From NCBI GenBank assembly GCA_947470805.1, contig CANIVU010000010.1, positions 1 to 64,000 of the forward strand: 64,000 bases of DNA, given 5' to 3'. How positions within the stretch are numbered: position 1 is the stretch's first letter; each line of letters opens with the position of its first letter. This document shows, in pieces, positions 16,589-26,110 of the stretch. The translations under genes and the position numbers were made by a program. Under the pieces are notes generated by a model. It was not told the DNA's origin, did not search any database, and was given only the letters and a program-made list of their open reading frames with translations. Source of the DNA: Acidobacteriota bacterium. Its GTDB lineage: Bacteria > Acidobacteriota > Terriglobia > Bryobacterales > Bryobacteraceae.

Positions 16589-18048
16589 CCCTTGCTGTAG
16601 TGGTTCCCGCCAGCGCCAGCGCCCACCAACACCGTCAACCGGTCGACGATCTCCTTCAACGATCCCGATTGCGCGTGCAGCTCCTCGGCCGCCGCCGCGC
16701 TCTCCTCCGCGTGGGCTGCCGTGTTCTGCGTCACCTGTTCCATCTGCACGATTGCCCGGCCAATTTGGCTGATCCCCGTACCTTGCTCCTGGCTGCTTCG
16801 CTGAACCTCCTCGACAATCCTCCGGATCCTGTCGGCGTCGGTCGTAATCTCCTGGATCGCCGTCGCCATACCAGCTACTTTGGTTTTTCCCTCGTGCGCC
16901 TTGGCGATTGATTCCTCAATCATCAGCGCCGTGTCCTTTGCCGCCTGCGCGCTTCGTTGCGCCAGGCTGCGCACCTCGTCGGCCACCACCGCAAACCCCA
17001 TTCCCGCTTCACCCGCCCGCGCCGCCTCCACGGCCGCATTCAAGGCCAGAATGTTCGTTTGGAAGGCGATCTCGTCGATTACTTTGATGATCTTCGCAAT
17101 CCTTCCGCTCTGGGCGTTGATCCCTTCCACGGCCGCCACCGTCTGTTGCAACAACTGGTTCGTCTCGTCCAGTTTCTCCCGCGAGGCGGTCGCGATACGC
17201 GAAGCCGCTTCTGCCTTTTCCATGTTTTGCCGCGTCATCGAATTCACCTGCCCGCTTGACGCCGAGGTCTGTTCCAGTGAGGCCGCCTGCTCCGACGCTC
17301 CTTGCGCCAGAGACTGGCTTGCCCCTGCCACTTGCGCCGCCGCGCTCGCTAGTTGTTCGGCGCCCATCGTCATGTCCAATACCGCCGTTTCCAGACTCCT
17401 GTTCATATCGCGCACCATCTGGACTACGGCCCCTCCCACCATCGCGCAGAGTGCCAGCATGGCAATGGCGACCCACCAGTTGCGCTCGTACAGCGTCTGC
17501 ACCTCCTGCTGATTCGTCTTCAGCATCTCCACCTGTTGATTCACCAGCCGCGTCGCGGCCTCCTCAATTACCTTGAAAATCGGCGTCGCCCGTTCACCCC
17601 GGATGCGGTCCGCCGCCGACGCATCGCCGGCCCGCGCCGCCTTGGACAGCTCTTCAAACGCTATTTGCCACTCCCGGATTTGATTCGCCATCAGTTCGGC
17701 GTCCGCTCTGCCGTCTACCGTCACTGTTAGCCCTGCCAACTCCGCCAGATGCGTTTGCGCCAACGCCGCACTCTCTCGGAACGTCCGAATTCCCGTCTCC
17801 ACCTGGTCGCTCTTGTTCAACGCGCATCCGGCTACAACCAGCCGTTGCGCCGCCACCATGTCCGACTGTATGTTGTCCACCGTCATCGAGAGCAGTAGCT
17901 TTCGGGCCGTTCGATTCACCACGATGTCAAAATCACCTTTGAAACTCCGTAGCGACAATAGCGCTGTGATGCTCAGGACCAGAGTCAGCAGAAGAAATAC
18001 GAGCGTACTCGCCATCATCTTCCTGCCTATCGTGAGGTTGAATCGCAT
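16582..18048 (-). CDS. methyl-accepting chemotaxis protein
   Basis: 488 residues from ATG 18048, chosen because [12 protein letters not shown] precedes the first membrane helix ([19 protein letters not shown]). A periplasmic four-helix-type sensor (~35-200) follows, then TM2 ([19 protein letters not shown]). The signalling hairpin tip is intact: [20 protein letters not shown] and [16 protein letters not shown]. The stretch between TM2 and the signalling helices has no clear HAMP domain. It should couple to CheA/CheW, none of which are in the window. The C-terminus has no CheR-binding pentapeptide. Confidence 0.92.
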   Translation of the reverse strand: MRFNLTIGRKMMASTLVFLLLTLVLSITALLSLRSFKGDFDIVVNRTARKLLLSMTVDNIQSDMVAAQRLVVAGCALNKSDQVETGIRTFRESAALAQTHLAELAGLTVTVDGRADAELMANQIREWQIAFEELSKAARAGDASAADRIRGERATPIFKVIEEAATRLVNQQVEMLKTNQQEVQTLYERNWWVAIAMLALCAMVGGAVVQMVRDMNRSLETAVLDMTMGAEQLASAAAQVAGASQSLAQGASEQAASLEQTSASSGQVNSMTRQNMEKAEAASRIATASREKLDETNQLLQQTVAAVEGINAQSGRIAKIIKVIDEIAFQTNILALNAAVEAARAGEAGMGFAVVADEVRSLAQRSAQAAKDTALMIEESIAKAHEGKTKVAGMATAIQEITTDADRIRRIVEEVQRSSQEQGTGISQIGRAIVQMEQVTQNTAAHAEESAAAAEELHAQSGSLKEIVDRLTVLVGAGAGGNHYSKGY

Positions 18049-18214
18049 TTTAGGTCGTCCTGGTCCCGCGAAGAGAATTTGGCGGCATCGGCATCGGTCG
18101 CCGTCGCGGATTCCAAGGGTTCCTGGAACCCTCATAGCCCATATCGGCACAGGCACTACTTTCTTCTCGAAATCTCGGCCGCCCGCCTTCTCCAGCTTTG
18201 ATACCCTATCCCCG

Positions 18215-19660
18215 ATGCTCTCCCGCCGTAAACTATTCCCCCTCCTCGCTGGCGCCGCCCTCTCGGCCCAGGCCCCCAAGAAGCGCCCCAACATCATCTT
18301 CATCATGTCCGACGATCACGCCGCCCACGCCATCAGCGCCTACGGCAGCAAGATCAACAAGACTCCCAACATCGACCGCATCGCCCAAGGCGGCACCCGC
18401 TTCGCCAACTGCTTCGTCACCAACTCCATCTGCACCCCCAGCCGCGGCGTCATCCTCACCGGTCTCTACTCCCACCTCACCGGCATCAAAACCCTCAACG
18501 ACAAAATCGACCCCGCCGCCCCCAACGTCGCCAAACACCTCCAGGCCTCCGGCTACCAGACCGCCATCATCGGCAAGTGGCACCTCGTCACCAATCCCTC
18601 CGGCTTCGACTACTGGAAGATCCTTCCCGGCCAGGGCCTCTATAACGATCCCGTCTTCATCGAAATGGACGGCTCCCGCAAGAAATACCCCGGCTACTGC
18701 ACCGACCTGATCGGCGACTTCACCCTCGACTGGCTCAAGAAGCGCGACCGCGACAAGCCCTTCTTCCTGATGTGCCACCACAAGGCGCCCCACCGCGAAT
18801 GGACGCCCTCGGCCAAGTACAAGGACCTGTTCAAGGACGTCGAAATCCCCGAGCCCGATAACCTCTACGACGAGCACAAGGGCCGCGCCGGTGCCGCCGA
18901 GCGCTCCCGCATGCGTGTCGGCCAGGACAACACGAAAACGGATCTCAAGATGGATCCACCGCCCGGACTCGAAGGCAACGCCCTGCGCAAATGGGCCTAT
19001 CAGGTCTACATCAAGGACTATCTCCGCTGCGTCCAGTCCGTCGACGACAACGTCGGCCGCGTCCTCGATTACCTCGACGAAGACAAGATCGCCGACAACA
19101 CAATCATCATCTACAACTCCGACCAGGGCTTCTTCCTCGGCGATCATGGCTGGTTCGACAAGCGCTTCATGTACGAGGAATGCCTTCGCACGCCGCTTCT
19201 CGTTCGCTGGCCCGGCCACACCAAACCCGGCACCGTGAACAACGACATGGCGCTCAACCTGGACTTCGCGCCCACGTTCCTCGACGCAGCCGGCGCCCCT
19301 GTTCCCAAGGACATGCAGGGCGTCAGCCTGAAGCCTCTCCTCGAAGGAAAAACGCCCAAAAACTGGCGCACGGAGATGTACTACCGCTACTGGATGCACT
19401 TGGGCGGCGGCCACAGCGTCACTGCCAATTACGGCATTCGCACGCAGCGATACAAGCTGATTTACTACTACGGCAAGGCCCTCGGTTCCAGTGGCGCCGT
19501 TAACCAGGACACCCCGCCCGAATGGGAGTTCTTCGATCTGAAAACCGATCCGCGCGAGATGAAAAATCTCTACAGCGACCCCGGTTCGCAGAAGCTCATC
19601 GCCCAGTTGAAACTGCGCCTGGCCAAGCTCCAGGCCTATTACAAGGACACGCCCGCTTAG
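18215..19660 (+). CDS. arylsulfatase-family sulfatase (type I, FGly)
   Basis: 481 residues. [20 protein letters not shown] is a Tat-like leader. [12 protein letters not shown] gives the metal-binding Asp pair, and ICTPSRG at ~72-78 is the C-x-P-S-R motif whose Cys73 is converted to formylglycine. [23 protein letters not shown] and the C-terminal [17 protein letters not shown] are family markers. It should hydrolyse sulfate esters of polysaccharides in the periplasm or outside the cell. ATG 18215 was chosen from the leader. Convergent with another sulfatase: the two stop codons overlap at 19657-19660 (TTAG). Confidence 0.93.
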   Translation: MLSRRKLFPLLAGAALSAQAPKKRPNIIFIMSDDHAAHAISAYGSKINKTPNIDRIAQGGTRFANCFVTNSICTPSRGVILTGLYSHLTGIKTLNDKIDPAAPNVAKHLQASGYQTAIIGKWHLVTNPSGFDYWKILPGQGLYNDPVFIEMDGSRKKYPGYCTDLIGDFTLDWLKKRDRDKPFFLMCHHKAPHREWTPSAKYKDLFKDVEIPEPDNLYDEHKGRAGAAERSRMRVGQDNTKTDLKMDPPPGLEGNALRKWAYQVYIKDYLRCVQSVDDNVGRVLDYLDEDKIADNTIIIYNSDQGFFLGDHGWFDKRFMYEECLRTPLLVRWPGHTKPGTVNNDMALNLDFAPTFLDAAGAPVPKDMQGVSLKPLLEGKTPKNWRTEMYYRYWMHLGGGHSVTANYGIRTQRYKLIYYYGKALGSSGAVNQDTPPEWEFFDLKTDPREMKNLYSDPGSQKLIAQLKLRLAKLQAYYKDTPA

Positions 19661-21189
19661 CCGTTCGGCCGGCTGCGGCCCTCATCCTGGTACCGCTTCA
19701 GCAACGCTGTTAGCCGCGCCACGATCTCGGGCCGCCGCCGGTACAGATTCACCCGTTCCTGTGGGTCTATCCGCAAGTTGTACAACTGCCCGGCGGCATC
19801 GGGTTCGGAAACCGGCAACTCCGGCGCGATCTTCGCGTAATTGTTGTCGCCCGCGCCCTGATGCAGCAGCAGCTTCCAATCCCCCTGCCGAATGGCGAAT
19901 GAGCCGTCGAAGGAGTGGTGCACCGTCGCCTCTCGAATCGGCCGCTTCCCCTTCTTGCCCAGCAGCGCCGGGAGCATGTCATAGCTGTCTTCGCCCGCCT
20001 CATTAGGCAGCGGTGCCCCGCTTACCGCCGCCGCCGTCGCCATCAAATCGGTCAGGCATAGCGTCTCCGTACTGGTCGCTCCCTTCGGAATCCGCCCCGT
20101 CCAACGCGCCACAAACGGCACCCGGTGGCCACCCTCCCAATTGTCCCGCTTCAGTCCGCGCAGCGTCCCCGACGCGTTGTGCCCGAACTCTTGCCGCACC
20201 TCGCGCACACACACTTCCGGCCCGTTGTCGCTCGTGAAGATGATGATCGTGTCCTCGCCAAGCCCCAAGCGGTCGACGGTCTTGATCAACTCGCCCACCA
20301 CCCAGTCGGCCTCCATCACGAAGTCGCCATACAGCCCCACGCCGCTCTTTCCCCGGAACTCCTTCGCCGGCAGAATCGGCATATGCGCCGCGCTCATCGC
20401 GTGATACAGGAAAAAAGGCTGCTCACGATGTGCCTTCGCATGCTCTTCCAAAAACCGCACGGACACATCTTTCAGAGTTACGTCCACCGTCGTCAGATCA
20501 AATCCAGGGGACCGCATGCCCGCCCGGTACTCAGTCATCGGCTGATCTTTTTCAAAGTTCCCACCCGGTTCGGCGATGGTCGGCCTCCCCACGGTCGCGC
20601 GGTTCTCGATGTACGAATAGAGGTAATCCGTCGTCGGGCACGCCGCGTTGCCAAAGAAATAGTCGAACCCGCAGTCAACCGGCCCGCCCGTGATCGGCTT
20701 CGAAAAGTCGATCTGGCCGGCGTCGCGAATGTGCCCGTCCTTCTGCGTGACGATCTCGCCATTCGCCTTCGTGAACGTCATCCCGACGTGCCACTTTCCA
20801 ACCGCCGCCGTGCGATATCCCTGTTGCTTCAACAGTCCGGCCACCGTCAGCCGGTCCGCTTCGATCATCGCCGGCGAATACGCCAGCAGCACGCCGCGCT
20901 TCAACCAGCCCCGCCACGCATATCGCCCCGTCAGCACTCCGTACCGCGTGGGGCTGCAAACCCCCGATGGCGAATGCGCATCCGTGAACCGGATTCCTTC
21001 CCGCGCCATGCGGTCGATGTTCGGCGTCGGAATCTTCGACGCCGCATGGAAACACCGCACGTCGCCATAGCCAACGTCATCAGCCAGAATGAACAGAATG
21101 TTCGGCCGTTTCGAGGGGCTTTTTTGCGCTCCCTGCGCCAGCGCGGAGGCCATTCCGCCGGTCGTTTTCAAAAAATCTCTGCGTTTCAT
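19657..21189 (-). CDS. sulfatase (type I, FGly), Tat-exported
   Basis: 510 residues from ATG 21189. MKRRDFLKTTGGMASALAQG is a textbook Tat signal. RPNILFILADDVGYGD, then VCSPTRYGVLTGRY at ~77-90 with Cys78 as the formylglycine precursor, AVGKWHVG, FTSDNGPE and the C-terminal LYNLRIDPQERVNLY region identify an arylsulfatase A-type enzyme. It differs from the facing sulfatase in motif (CSPTR versus CTPSR) and in the middle region, so they probably have different substrates. No sulfatase-maturating enzyme is encoded in the window. It is divergent from trpE(G) with 90 bp between starts. Confidence 0.93.
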   Translation of the reverse strand: MKRRDFLKTTGGMASALAQGAQKSPSKRPNILFILADDVGYGDVRCFHAASKIPTPNIDRMAREGIRFTDAHSPSGVCSPTRYGVLTGRYAWRGWLKRGVLLAYSPAMIEADRLTVAGLLKQQGYRTAAVGKWHVGMTFTKANGEIVTQKDGHIRDAGQIDFSKPITGGPVDCGFDYFFGNAACPTTDYLYSYIENRATVGRPTIAEPGGNFEKDQPMTEYRAGMRSPGFDLTTVDVTLKDVSVRFLEEHAKAHREQPFFLYHAMSAAHMPILPAKEFRGKSGVGLYGDFVMEADWVVGELIKTVDRLGLGEDTIIIFTSDNGPEVCVREVRQEFGHNASGTLRGLKRDNWEGGHRVPFVARWTGRIPKGATSTETLCLTDLMATAAAVSGAPLPNEAGEDSYDMLPALLGKKGKRPIREATVHHSFDGSFAIRQGDWKLLLHQGAGDNNYAKIAPELPVSEPDAAGQLYNLRIDPQERVNLYRRRPEIVARLTALLKRYQDEGRSRPNG

Positions 21190-21279
21190 GCGCCTGTCGT
21201 TCCTGCCAGCCGAGCCTACCACAAGCGGCGCCGAGTTCTAATGAATCCCTCTCCTCTTGCTACCCTAGTAGGAAGCACC

Positions 21280-23442
21280 ATGCGAACACTCCGCTACGAG
21301 ACAAAAAGCGGGATCGCGGTCAGCAGGACATTGAGCAAAGCCCCGTACCGGCGCGGCTTGCAGCCTTTACTCCAAAAGCTCGACCGCTTCCGCGGCTTCT
21401 ACCTCTCCTCGGGATACGAGTATCCCGGGCGGTATTCGCGCTGGGACATCGCAGCCATCACCCCACCCGTTGAAATCGTCTCCTCCGGACGCAAGGTCGA
21501 TTTCAACCCGCTCAACGCCCGCGGCGAAATGCTCTGCCGCATGATCGGCCGCGCCATCGGCGCGCAGCCTTTCTGGGAAGACTGCCAGGTAGATGCCAAT
21601 GGCGCTATCCGCGCCACGCTGAAGCCGCTGCCCGCCTTCTTCGCCGAAGAAGAACGCTCCAAGCAGCCTTCGGTTTTCAGCGTCCTCCGCGCGCTCGTCG
21701 AAGAGTTCCGCCACCCCGATGACTCGCGCCTCTCCCTCGTCGGCGCTTTCGGCTACGACCTGCTCTTCCAGTTCGACCCCATCCAGCTTCGCCTCCCGCG
21801 CGGCGACCGCAAGGACCTCCATCTCTTCTTCTGCGACGACATCTACTACATGGATCGCAAGAAGGAACAGATCGAGCGGTTCCAGTACGACTTCACTCTC
21901 GGCGATCTGACCACCGCCGGCCTGCCCCGCGAAGGCACCGCTGTCCCCAAGCAGACCAAGCGCAAGCCCACACCCATCACGAGCGATCACACGCGCGAAG
22001 AGTACATGGCCAACGTGGAAACCGTGCGCAAGGGCATGAAACAAGGCGATTTCTACGAAGTCGTCCTTCGCCAGTCGTTCAAAACCACCTATTCCGGCAG
22101 CCCTTCGAAGCTTTTCAATACCATCCAGCAGGCCAGCCCCTCGCCCTACGAGTTCATCCTCCAACTGGGCGAAGAACAGTTGATCGGCGCCTCGCCGGAA
22201 ATGTTCGTCCGCGTCGAAGGACCGCGCGTGGAAACCTGCCCCATCAGCGGCACCGCCCGGCGCACCGGCGACCCGATGGTTGACGCCGAGAACATCAAGC
22301 AGCTCCTCATGTCGGCCAAGGAAGAGTCGGAACTCACCATGTGTACCGACGTCGACCGCAATGACAAGTCGCGCGTCTGCGTCCCCGGCTCGGTGAAGAT
22401 TATCGGCCGCCGCCTCATCGAAAGCTACGTCGGCCTCTTCCACACTGTCGATCACGTCGAAGGCGTGCTCATGCCCGGCTTCGACGCCATCGATGCCTTC
22501 CTCTCCCACATGTGGGCCGTCACCCTCATCGGCGCGCCCAAAAAAGCAGCCTCCCAAGCCATTGAAAACCTGGAGAAGGATGCCCGCGGCTGGTATGGCG
22601 GCGCCGTCGGTATGCTCTCGCTCAACGGCGATATCAACACCGGCATCACCATCCGCACCGTCCACCTGAAGGACGGCTACGCCACCTATCCGGCCGGCGC
22701 CACGCTGCTCTACGATTCCGACCCGGCCGCCGAAGAAGCGGAGACCCGCATTAAGGCCACCGGCTTCTTCCGCGCCCTCGAAGGCCGCGGCAAGAAAGCC
22801 GTCGAAGAAAAACCCGCCCTCGTCGGCGAAGGGATCAAAATGTTGCTTGTCGACAACGACGACTGCTTCATCCAAACCCTCGCCAACTATGCCCGGCAGA
22901 CCGGCGCAGAAGTCGTCACCTACCGCTCCGGGATCCCGGAGGCGATGATCGACGAAATCAATCCGGATCTGATCCTGGTCAGCCCCGGCCCCGGCCGGCC
23001 CTCCGATTTTGGCGTGCCGAAACTGGTCCAGTTCGCCGCTCGCGCCGGGTACCCTGTCTTTGGCGTCTGCCTGGGCCTGCAGGGCATCGTGGAAGCGTTT
23101 GGTGGCGTGTTGGGTGTGCTGGACTACCCCATGCACGGCAAGCCTTCCAAGGTCCGCCATTTCAATAAAGGCGCCTTTGCCGGGCTCCCGGAAACCATCC
23201 GCGTCGGCCGCTATCACTCCCTCTACGCCATCCCGGAAAAACTCCCGGATGTTCTGGAAGTCACCGCCGAATCCGAAGACGGCATCATCATGGGTGTTCG
23301 CCACCGCGAACTGCCCATAGAAGCCGTGCAGTTCCACCCGGAATCGCTGTTGACCCTGGAAGGCAACTGCGGACTCCATCTCATTGAAAACATCATCCGG
23401 CTTCACGGCCGGGCCAAGGCCAACCGTTGCGTAAGCCGCTAA
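21280..23442 (+). CDS. trpE(G): anthranilate synthase, fused TrpE-TrpG
   Basis: 720 residues. Residues ~1-500 are the chorismate-utilising TrpE part (YEYPGRYSRWD, EEERSKQPSVFSVLRALVEEF, IGASPEMFVRV, CPISGTARRTGDP, DVDRNDKSRVC). Residues ~520-720 are a class I glutamine amidotransferase (LLVDNDDCFIQTLANYARQTGAEV, SPGPGRPSDFG, catalytic Cys in FGVCLGLQG, His/Glu in VQFHPES). The fusion makes anthranilate from chorismate and glutamine in one chain, as in rhizobial TrpE(G), which it resembles from the first residues on. ATG 21280 has AGGAAG 6 nt upstream and is preferred over ATG 21241. No other trp genes are nearby. Confidence 0.95.
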   Translation: MRTLRYETKSGIAVSRTLSKAPYRRGLQPLLQKLDRFRGFYLSSGYEYPGRYSRWDIAAITPPVEIVSSGRKVDFNPLNARGEMLCRMIGRAIGAQPFWEDCQVDANGAIRATLKPLPAFFAEEERSKQPSVFSVLRALVEEFRHPDDSRLSLVGAFGYDLLFQFDPIQLRLPRGDRKDLHLFFCDDIYYMDRKKEQIERFQYDFTLGDLTTAGLPREGTAVPKQTKRKPTPITSDHTREEYMANVETVRKGMKQGDFYEVVLRQSFKTTYSGSPSKLFNTIQQASPSPYEFILQLGEEQLIGASPEMFVRVEGPRVETCPISGTARRTGDPMVDAENIKQLLMSAKEESELTMCTDVDRNDKSRVCVPGSVKIIGRRLIESYVGLFHTVDHVEGVLMPGFDAIDAFLSHMWAVTLIGAPKKAASQAIENLEKDARGWYGGAVGMLSLNGDINTGITIRTVHLKDGYATYPAGATLLYDSDPAAEEAETRIKATGFFRALEGRGKKAVEEKPALVGEGIKMLLVDNDDCFIQTLANYARQTGAEVVTYRSGIPEAMIDEINPDLILVSPGPGRPSDFGVPKLVQFAARAGYPVFGVCLGLQGIVEAFGGVLGVLDYPMHGKPSKVRHFNKGAFAGLPETIRVGRYHSLYAIPEKLPDVLEVTAESEDGIIMGVRHRELPIEAVQFHPESLLTLEGNCGLHLIENIIRLHGRAKANRCVSR

Positions 23443-23783
23443 AAGCGGCCCTGTACCTCGGCGTCTTCGCCTTCACGGCGATCTTCGCCATCAACTTTTG
23501 CGCCACTCTGTTCCAATGCGGCTGCCAGGGCATGTTTGGCTTGGCGGCCACCCACTGCAATATCAACGACCACGGCGGACGCCATTGCCCCTGGTGTACC
23601 CACGGTGGCGTCGGCTTTGTGGTCAGTATGGTACCAGTGTTTTTGGTGCAGGCCTGGGTCGTGTTTCGGACCGCCGATTGGGGTTGGAAAACCCGCCTGC
23701 TCATAGCCTTAGCTGCCTTCCCAGTAGTTGGGGGATTCTTCGGCGGCATTGTAGGATGGTTGCAGGGGTACTGGAACCATTGA
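23427..23783 (+). CDS. small Cys-rich membrane protein, unknown function
   Basis: 118 residues from TTG 23427, overlapping the end of trpE(G) by 16 nt and therefore probably coupled to it. Hydrophobic segments at ~7-24, ~62-80 and ~88-112. Between the first two lies a loop with six Cys and three His (FQCGCQGMFG, THCNINDHGGRHCPWCTH), including a CPWC motif, which could bind a metal or form disulfides. No family is recognised. Confidence 0.55.
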   Translation: MRKPLKAALYLGVFAFTAIFAINFCATLFQCGCQGMFGLAATHCNINDHGGRHCPWCTHGGVGFVVSMVPVFLVQAWVVFRTADWGWKTRLLIALAAFPVVGGFFGGIVGWLQGYWNH

Positions 23784-23841
23784 ACGTTGCCTGGTTGTTC
23801 CCCAAGTCCCATACTGGCTTGTAGAGGATAGACCCTTTCTC

Positions 23842-23964
23842 ATGGACCTTTCTGATATCACCTACGTCGCCTATTTGATCATTTGCGCCCTCATCGCCTT
23901 GGCCATTGGCGAATCGGGCGGTGGCGGCGGGAAGCGTTCCCGGTTACCTGCCGCTGCGGCATGA
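23842..23964 (+). CDS. 40-residue membrane peptide coupled to hpnE
   Basis: ATG 23842 opens a 40-codon frame: MDLSDITYVAYLIICALIAL is one hydrophobic helix, then GESGGGGGKRSRL and a short Ala-rich end. Its TGA (23962-23964) overlaps the hpnE ATG (23961) as ATGA, the classic sign of translational coupling. GAGGA lies 13 nt upstream, rather far. It could be a real single-pass microprotein or a leader that sets hpnE translation. Confidence 0.45.
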   Translation: MDLSDITYVAYLIICALIALAIGESGGGGGKRSRLPAAAA

Positions 23965-25274
23965 CCGACGTGATTGTCATCGGCGGTGGCCTTGCCGGCC
24001 TCTCCGCCGCCGCGGCCTTGGGCAGCACCGGCGCCACCGTGGAACTCTTCGAAACCCGCCCGTTCCTCGGCGGTCGCGCCACCTCGTACTCCCTCCCCGA
24101 TTCCGAAGTCATCGATAACTGCCAGCACATCCTCCTGCGCTGCTGCGTAAACCTGCTCGACTTCTACCGCCGCCTCGCTGTCGAGGACAAAGTCCACTTC
24201 TTCTCCGAAATCCCCTTCATGGAGCCGGGAGGCCGGATCTCCATCTTCAAACGCGGCCTCCTCCCCGCCCCACTCCACTTCACCGAATCGTTCCTCCGTC
24301 TCCCGTTCCTCTCCCTGGCCGACAAAATCGCCATCGCCCGTGCCTTCCTGGGCATCATGTGGGAGCACAGCCGCCGAACGGATCTGGACGACATCTCCAT
24401 GCTCGACTGGCTCCGCGAAAAAGGCCAAACGCCCAACGCCATCGAGCGTTTCTGGCGTCAGGTCCTCGTCAGCGCCATCAACGAAGAACTGGACCGTATG
24501 GCCGCCAGCCACGGCTTCCAGGTCGTCCGCCTCGGCTTCCTGGCGACAAATGATTCCTATGAGATGGGCGTGCCCAACGTCCCCCTCGGCGATCTCTACG
24601 GCTCTCACGCCTGGGGTCGCATGCCCAACGTCAGGCTCCGTCTCCGCGCCGCCGTCGAAAAGGTCAACGTCGAAGGCGGCCGCATCGCTGGCATCGTCAG
24701 CGGCGGCGAAACCCACACCGCCCGCCAGTACCTCTCCGCCGTCCCCTTCGAACGCATCGGCGCGCTCATTCCGGAAGCGGGCATCGACACCTCCGCCTTC
24801 TCCCACTCCTCCATCACCAGCGTTCACCTCTGGTTCGATCGGCCGGTCACCGAACTCGCCAACGCCACCCTTCTCGATCGCAATATCCAGTGGTTCTTCA
24901 ACAAAGAGGAAGGCCGCTATCTGCAACTGGTCGTCAGTGCATCCCGCAATTTATTGGAGATGCCGCGCCAGCAGGTGATCGATCTGGCGCTGAAGGAACT
25001 CCGTGAATTTCTCCCCGCCGCCTGCGAGGCAAAGGTCCTGAAAGCCCATGTGGTGAAGGAAGCCCGTGCGACATTCTCCGGCGTCCCCGGTTTGCACGTC
25101 CACCGCCCGGAACCCAAAACCCGCCTCGAAAACCTCTGGTTGGCAGGCGATTGGACGAACTCAGGCTGGCCGGCCACCATGGAAGGCGCGGTCCGCAGCG
25201 GTTATAAAGCGGCGGAATTTACGGCGGCGGCGTTGGATCGTCCCGCACGCTTCCTGCTTCCCGACATAAAATAG
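23961..25274 (+). CDS. hpnE: hydroxysqualene dehydroxylase HpnE
   Basis: 437 residues. An FAD-binding Rossmann motif opens the protein (VIVIGGGLAGLSAAAAL, then ELFETRPFLGGRATSY). DNCQHILLRCCVNLLDFYRRL, the interior region RFWRQVLVSAINEELDRMAASHG and the C-terminal WLAGDWTNSGWPATMEGAVRSG match squalene-associated FAD-dependent desaturases. HpnE reduces hydroxysqualene to squalene in the HpnCDE route to hopanoids. HpnC, HpnD and the cyclase are not in the window. Confidence 0.9.
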   Translation: MTDVIVIGGGLAGLSAAAALGSTGATVELFETRPFLGGRATSYSLPDSEVIDNCQHILLRCCVNLLDFYRRLAVEDKVHFFSEIPFMEPGGRISIFKRGLLPAPLHFTESFLRLPFLSLADKIAIARAFLGIMWEHSRRTDLDDISMLDWLREKGQTPNAIERFWRQVLVSAINEELDRMAASHGFQVVRLGFLATNDSYEMGVPNVPLGDLYGSHAWGRMPNVRLRLRAAVEKVNVEGGRIAGIVSGGETHTARQYLSAVPFERIGALIPEAGIDTSAFSHSSITSVHLWFDRPVTELANATLLDRNIQWFFNKEEGRYLQLVVSASRNLLEMPRQQVIDLALKELREFLPAACEAKVLKAHVVKEARATFSGVPGLHVHRPEPKTRLENLWLAGDWTNSGWPATMEGAVRSGYKAAEFTAAALDRPARFLLPDIK

Positions 25275-25281
25275 AAAGGGT

Positions 25282-25662
25282 ATGATGACGCGACTCCTGT
25301 TCACCTGTGTTTTCCTTGCCGCGGCGTTGCCCGTGCTGGCCGATCCGCCGATGACCAAGATCCGCGTGGAAGTCCGCAAGGCCGCCAACGACAAACCCGT
25401 CGATCGCGCCAGCGTCGTCGTCCGTTTCGTCGAAGGCCGCTCGGTCGTGAAACTCGGCAAGAAGATCATGACCAGCTACCAGATGCGCACCAACCAGGAC
25501 GGCGTGGCCACCATGCCCCCCATTCCGCAGGGCAAGATCCAGATCCAGGTCATCGCCAAAGGCATGCAGACCTTCGGCCAGATCATCGAAATCGGCGAAG
25601 AAGAAAAGACGGTGGAGGTCAAGCTCAACGACCCCCAACCCCAATACTCCGTCCACCAGTAG
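25282..25662 (+). CDS. secreted carboxypeptidase-regulatory-like (beta-sandwich) protein
   Basis: 126 residues, starting 7 nt after hpnE. MMTRLLFTCVFLAAALPVLA is a Sec signal peptide. The rest is one small beta-sandwich of the CarboxypepD_reg type (VEVRKAANDKPVDRASVVVRF … TNQDGVATMPPIPQGKIQIQVIAKGMQTFGQ). Such single-domain proteins are frequent in Acidobacteriota envelopes and may bind other surface proteins or glycans. The function is not known. Confidence 0.75.
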   Translation: MMTRLLFTCVFLAAALPVLADPPMTKIRVEVRKAANDKPVDRASVVVRFVEGRSVVKLGKKIMTSYQMRTNQDGVATMPPIPQGKIQIQVIAKGMQTFGQIIEIGEEEKTVEVKLNDPQPQYSVHQ

Positions 25663-25710
25663 GATTTCCCTGGGAGCCGGGCTACCGGGAAAAGCCGTAA
25701 TTTAGGAATC
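25662..25710. repeat. dispersed intergenic repeat, copy A
   Basis: A 49-nt element directly after the stop of the beta-sandwich gene, 40/49 identical to the reverse complement of 4179-4227. Here the outer arms are TTTCCC and GGGAAA; in the other copy they are TTCCCC and GGGGAA. The stem is therefore kept while its bases change. Confidence 0.6.
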
Positions 25711-25717
25711 GCCCTAG

Positions 25718-26104
25718 CTATTCCAACGCCGCGATGCACTCGATCTCAACGCGAGCATCCCGCGGCAACCGCGCCGCTTCCACCGTCGCCCGCGCCGGCG
25801 GATTCACGTGAAAATACCGCCCGTAGACCTCGTTAAACAGCGAAAACTCGCTCATATCCTTCAAAAAAACAGTCGTTTTCAACACCCGGTCCAACGAAGA
25901 TCCGGCCGCTTCCAGTACAGCCTTCAAATTCTCCAGCACCCGCGCCGTCTGTTCGGCGATGTCTCCTTCGACAATCCGCCCCGTCGCCGGGTCCAACGGA
26001 ATCTGCCCGCTGCAATAAATCAGCCCCCCATGCACAATTGCCTGCGAATACGGACCAATCGCCTGCGGAGCTAAGTCGGTTGCGACAACACGTTTTTGTG
26101 CCAT
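25718..26104 (-). CDS. ridA: RidA-family enamine/imine deaminase
   Basis: 128 residues, the usual length. APQAIGPYSQAIVHGGLIYCSGQIPLDP, the NLKAVLEAAGSSLDRVLKTTVFL stretch and the C-terminal ARVEIECIAALE are diagnostic; the Arg in ARVEIE corresponds to the substrate-carboxylate ligand. RidA hydrolyses reactive 2-aminoacrylate-type intermediates released by PLP enzymes. ATG 26104 has GGGA upstream. It follows pyrD by 6 nt in the same operon. Confidence 0.93.
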   Translation of the reverse strand: MAQKRVVATDLAPQAIGPYSQAIVHGGLIYCSGQIPLDPATGRIVEGDIAEQTARVLENLKAVLEAAGSSLDRVLKTTVFLKDMSEFSLFNEVYGRYFHVNPPARATVEAARLPRDARVEIECIAALE

Positions 26105-26110
26105 GATTCC

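Noticed and set aside
20125-21240. Upstream extension of the trpE(G) frame by about 370 codons
   Set aside because: It runs antisense to the sulfatase and is Arg/His/Pro-rich; the conserved TrpE N-terminus begins at 21280 after a good ribosome binding site.
21367-23406. Long minus-strand frame (679 codons) opposite trpE(G)
   Set aside because: It mirrors the codon positions of trpE(G) and has no domain; the plus strand encodes a recognisable enzyme.
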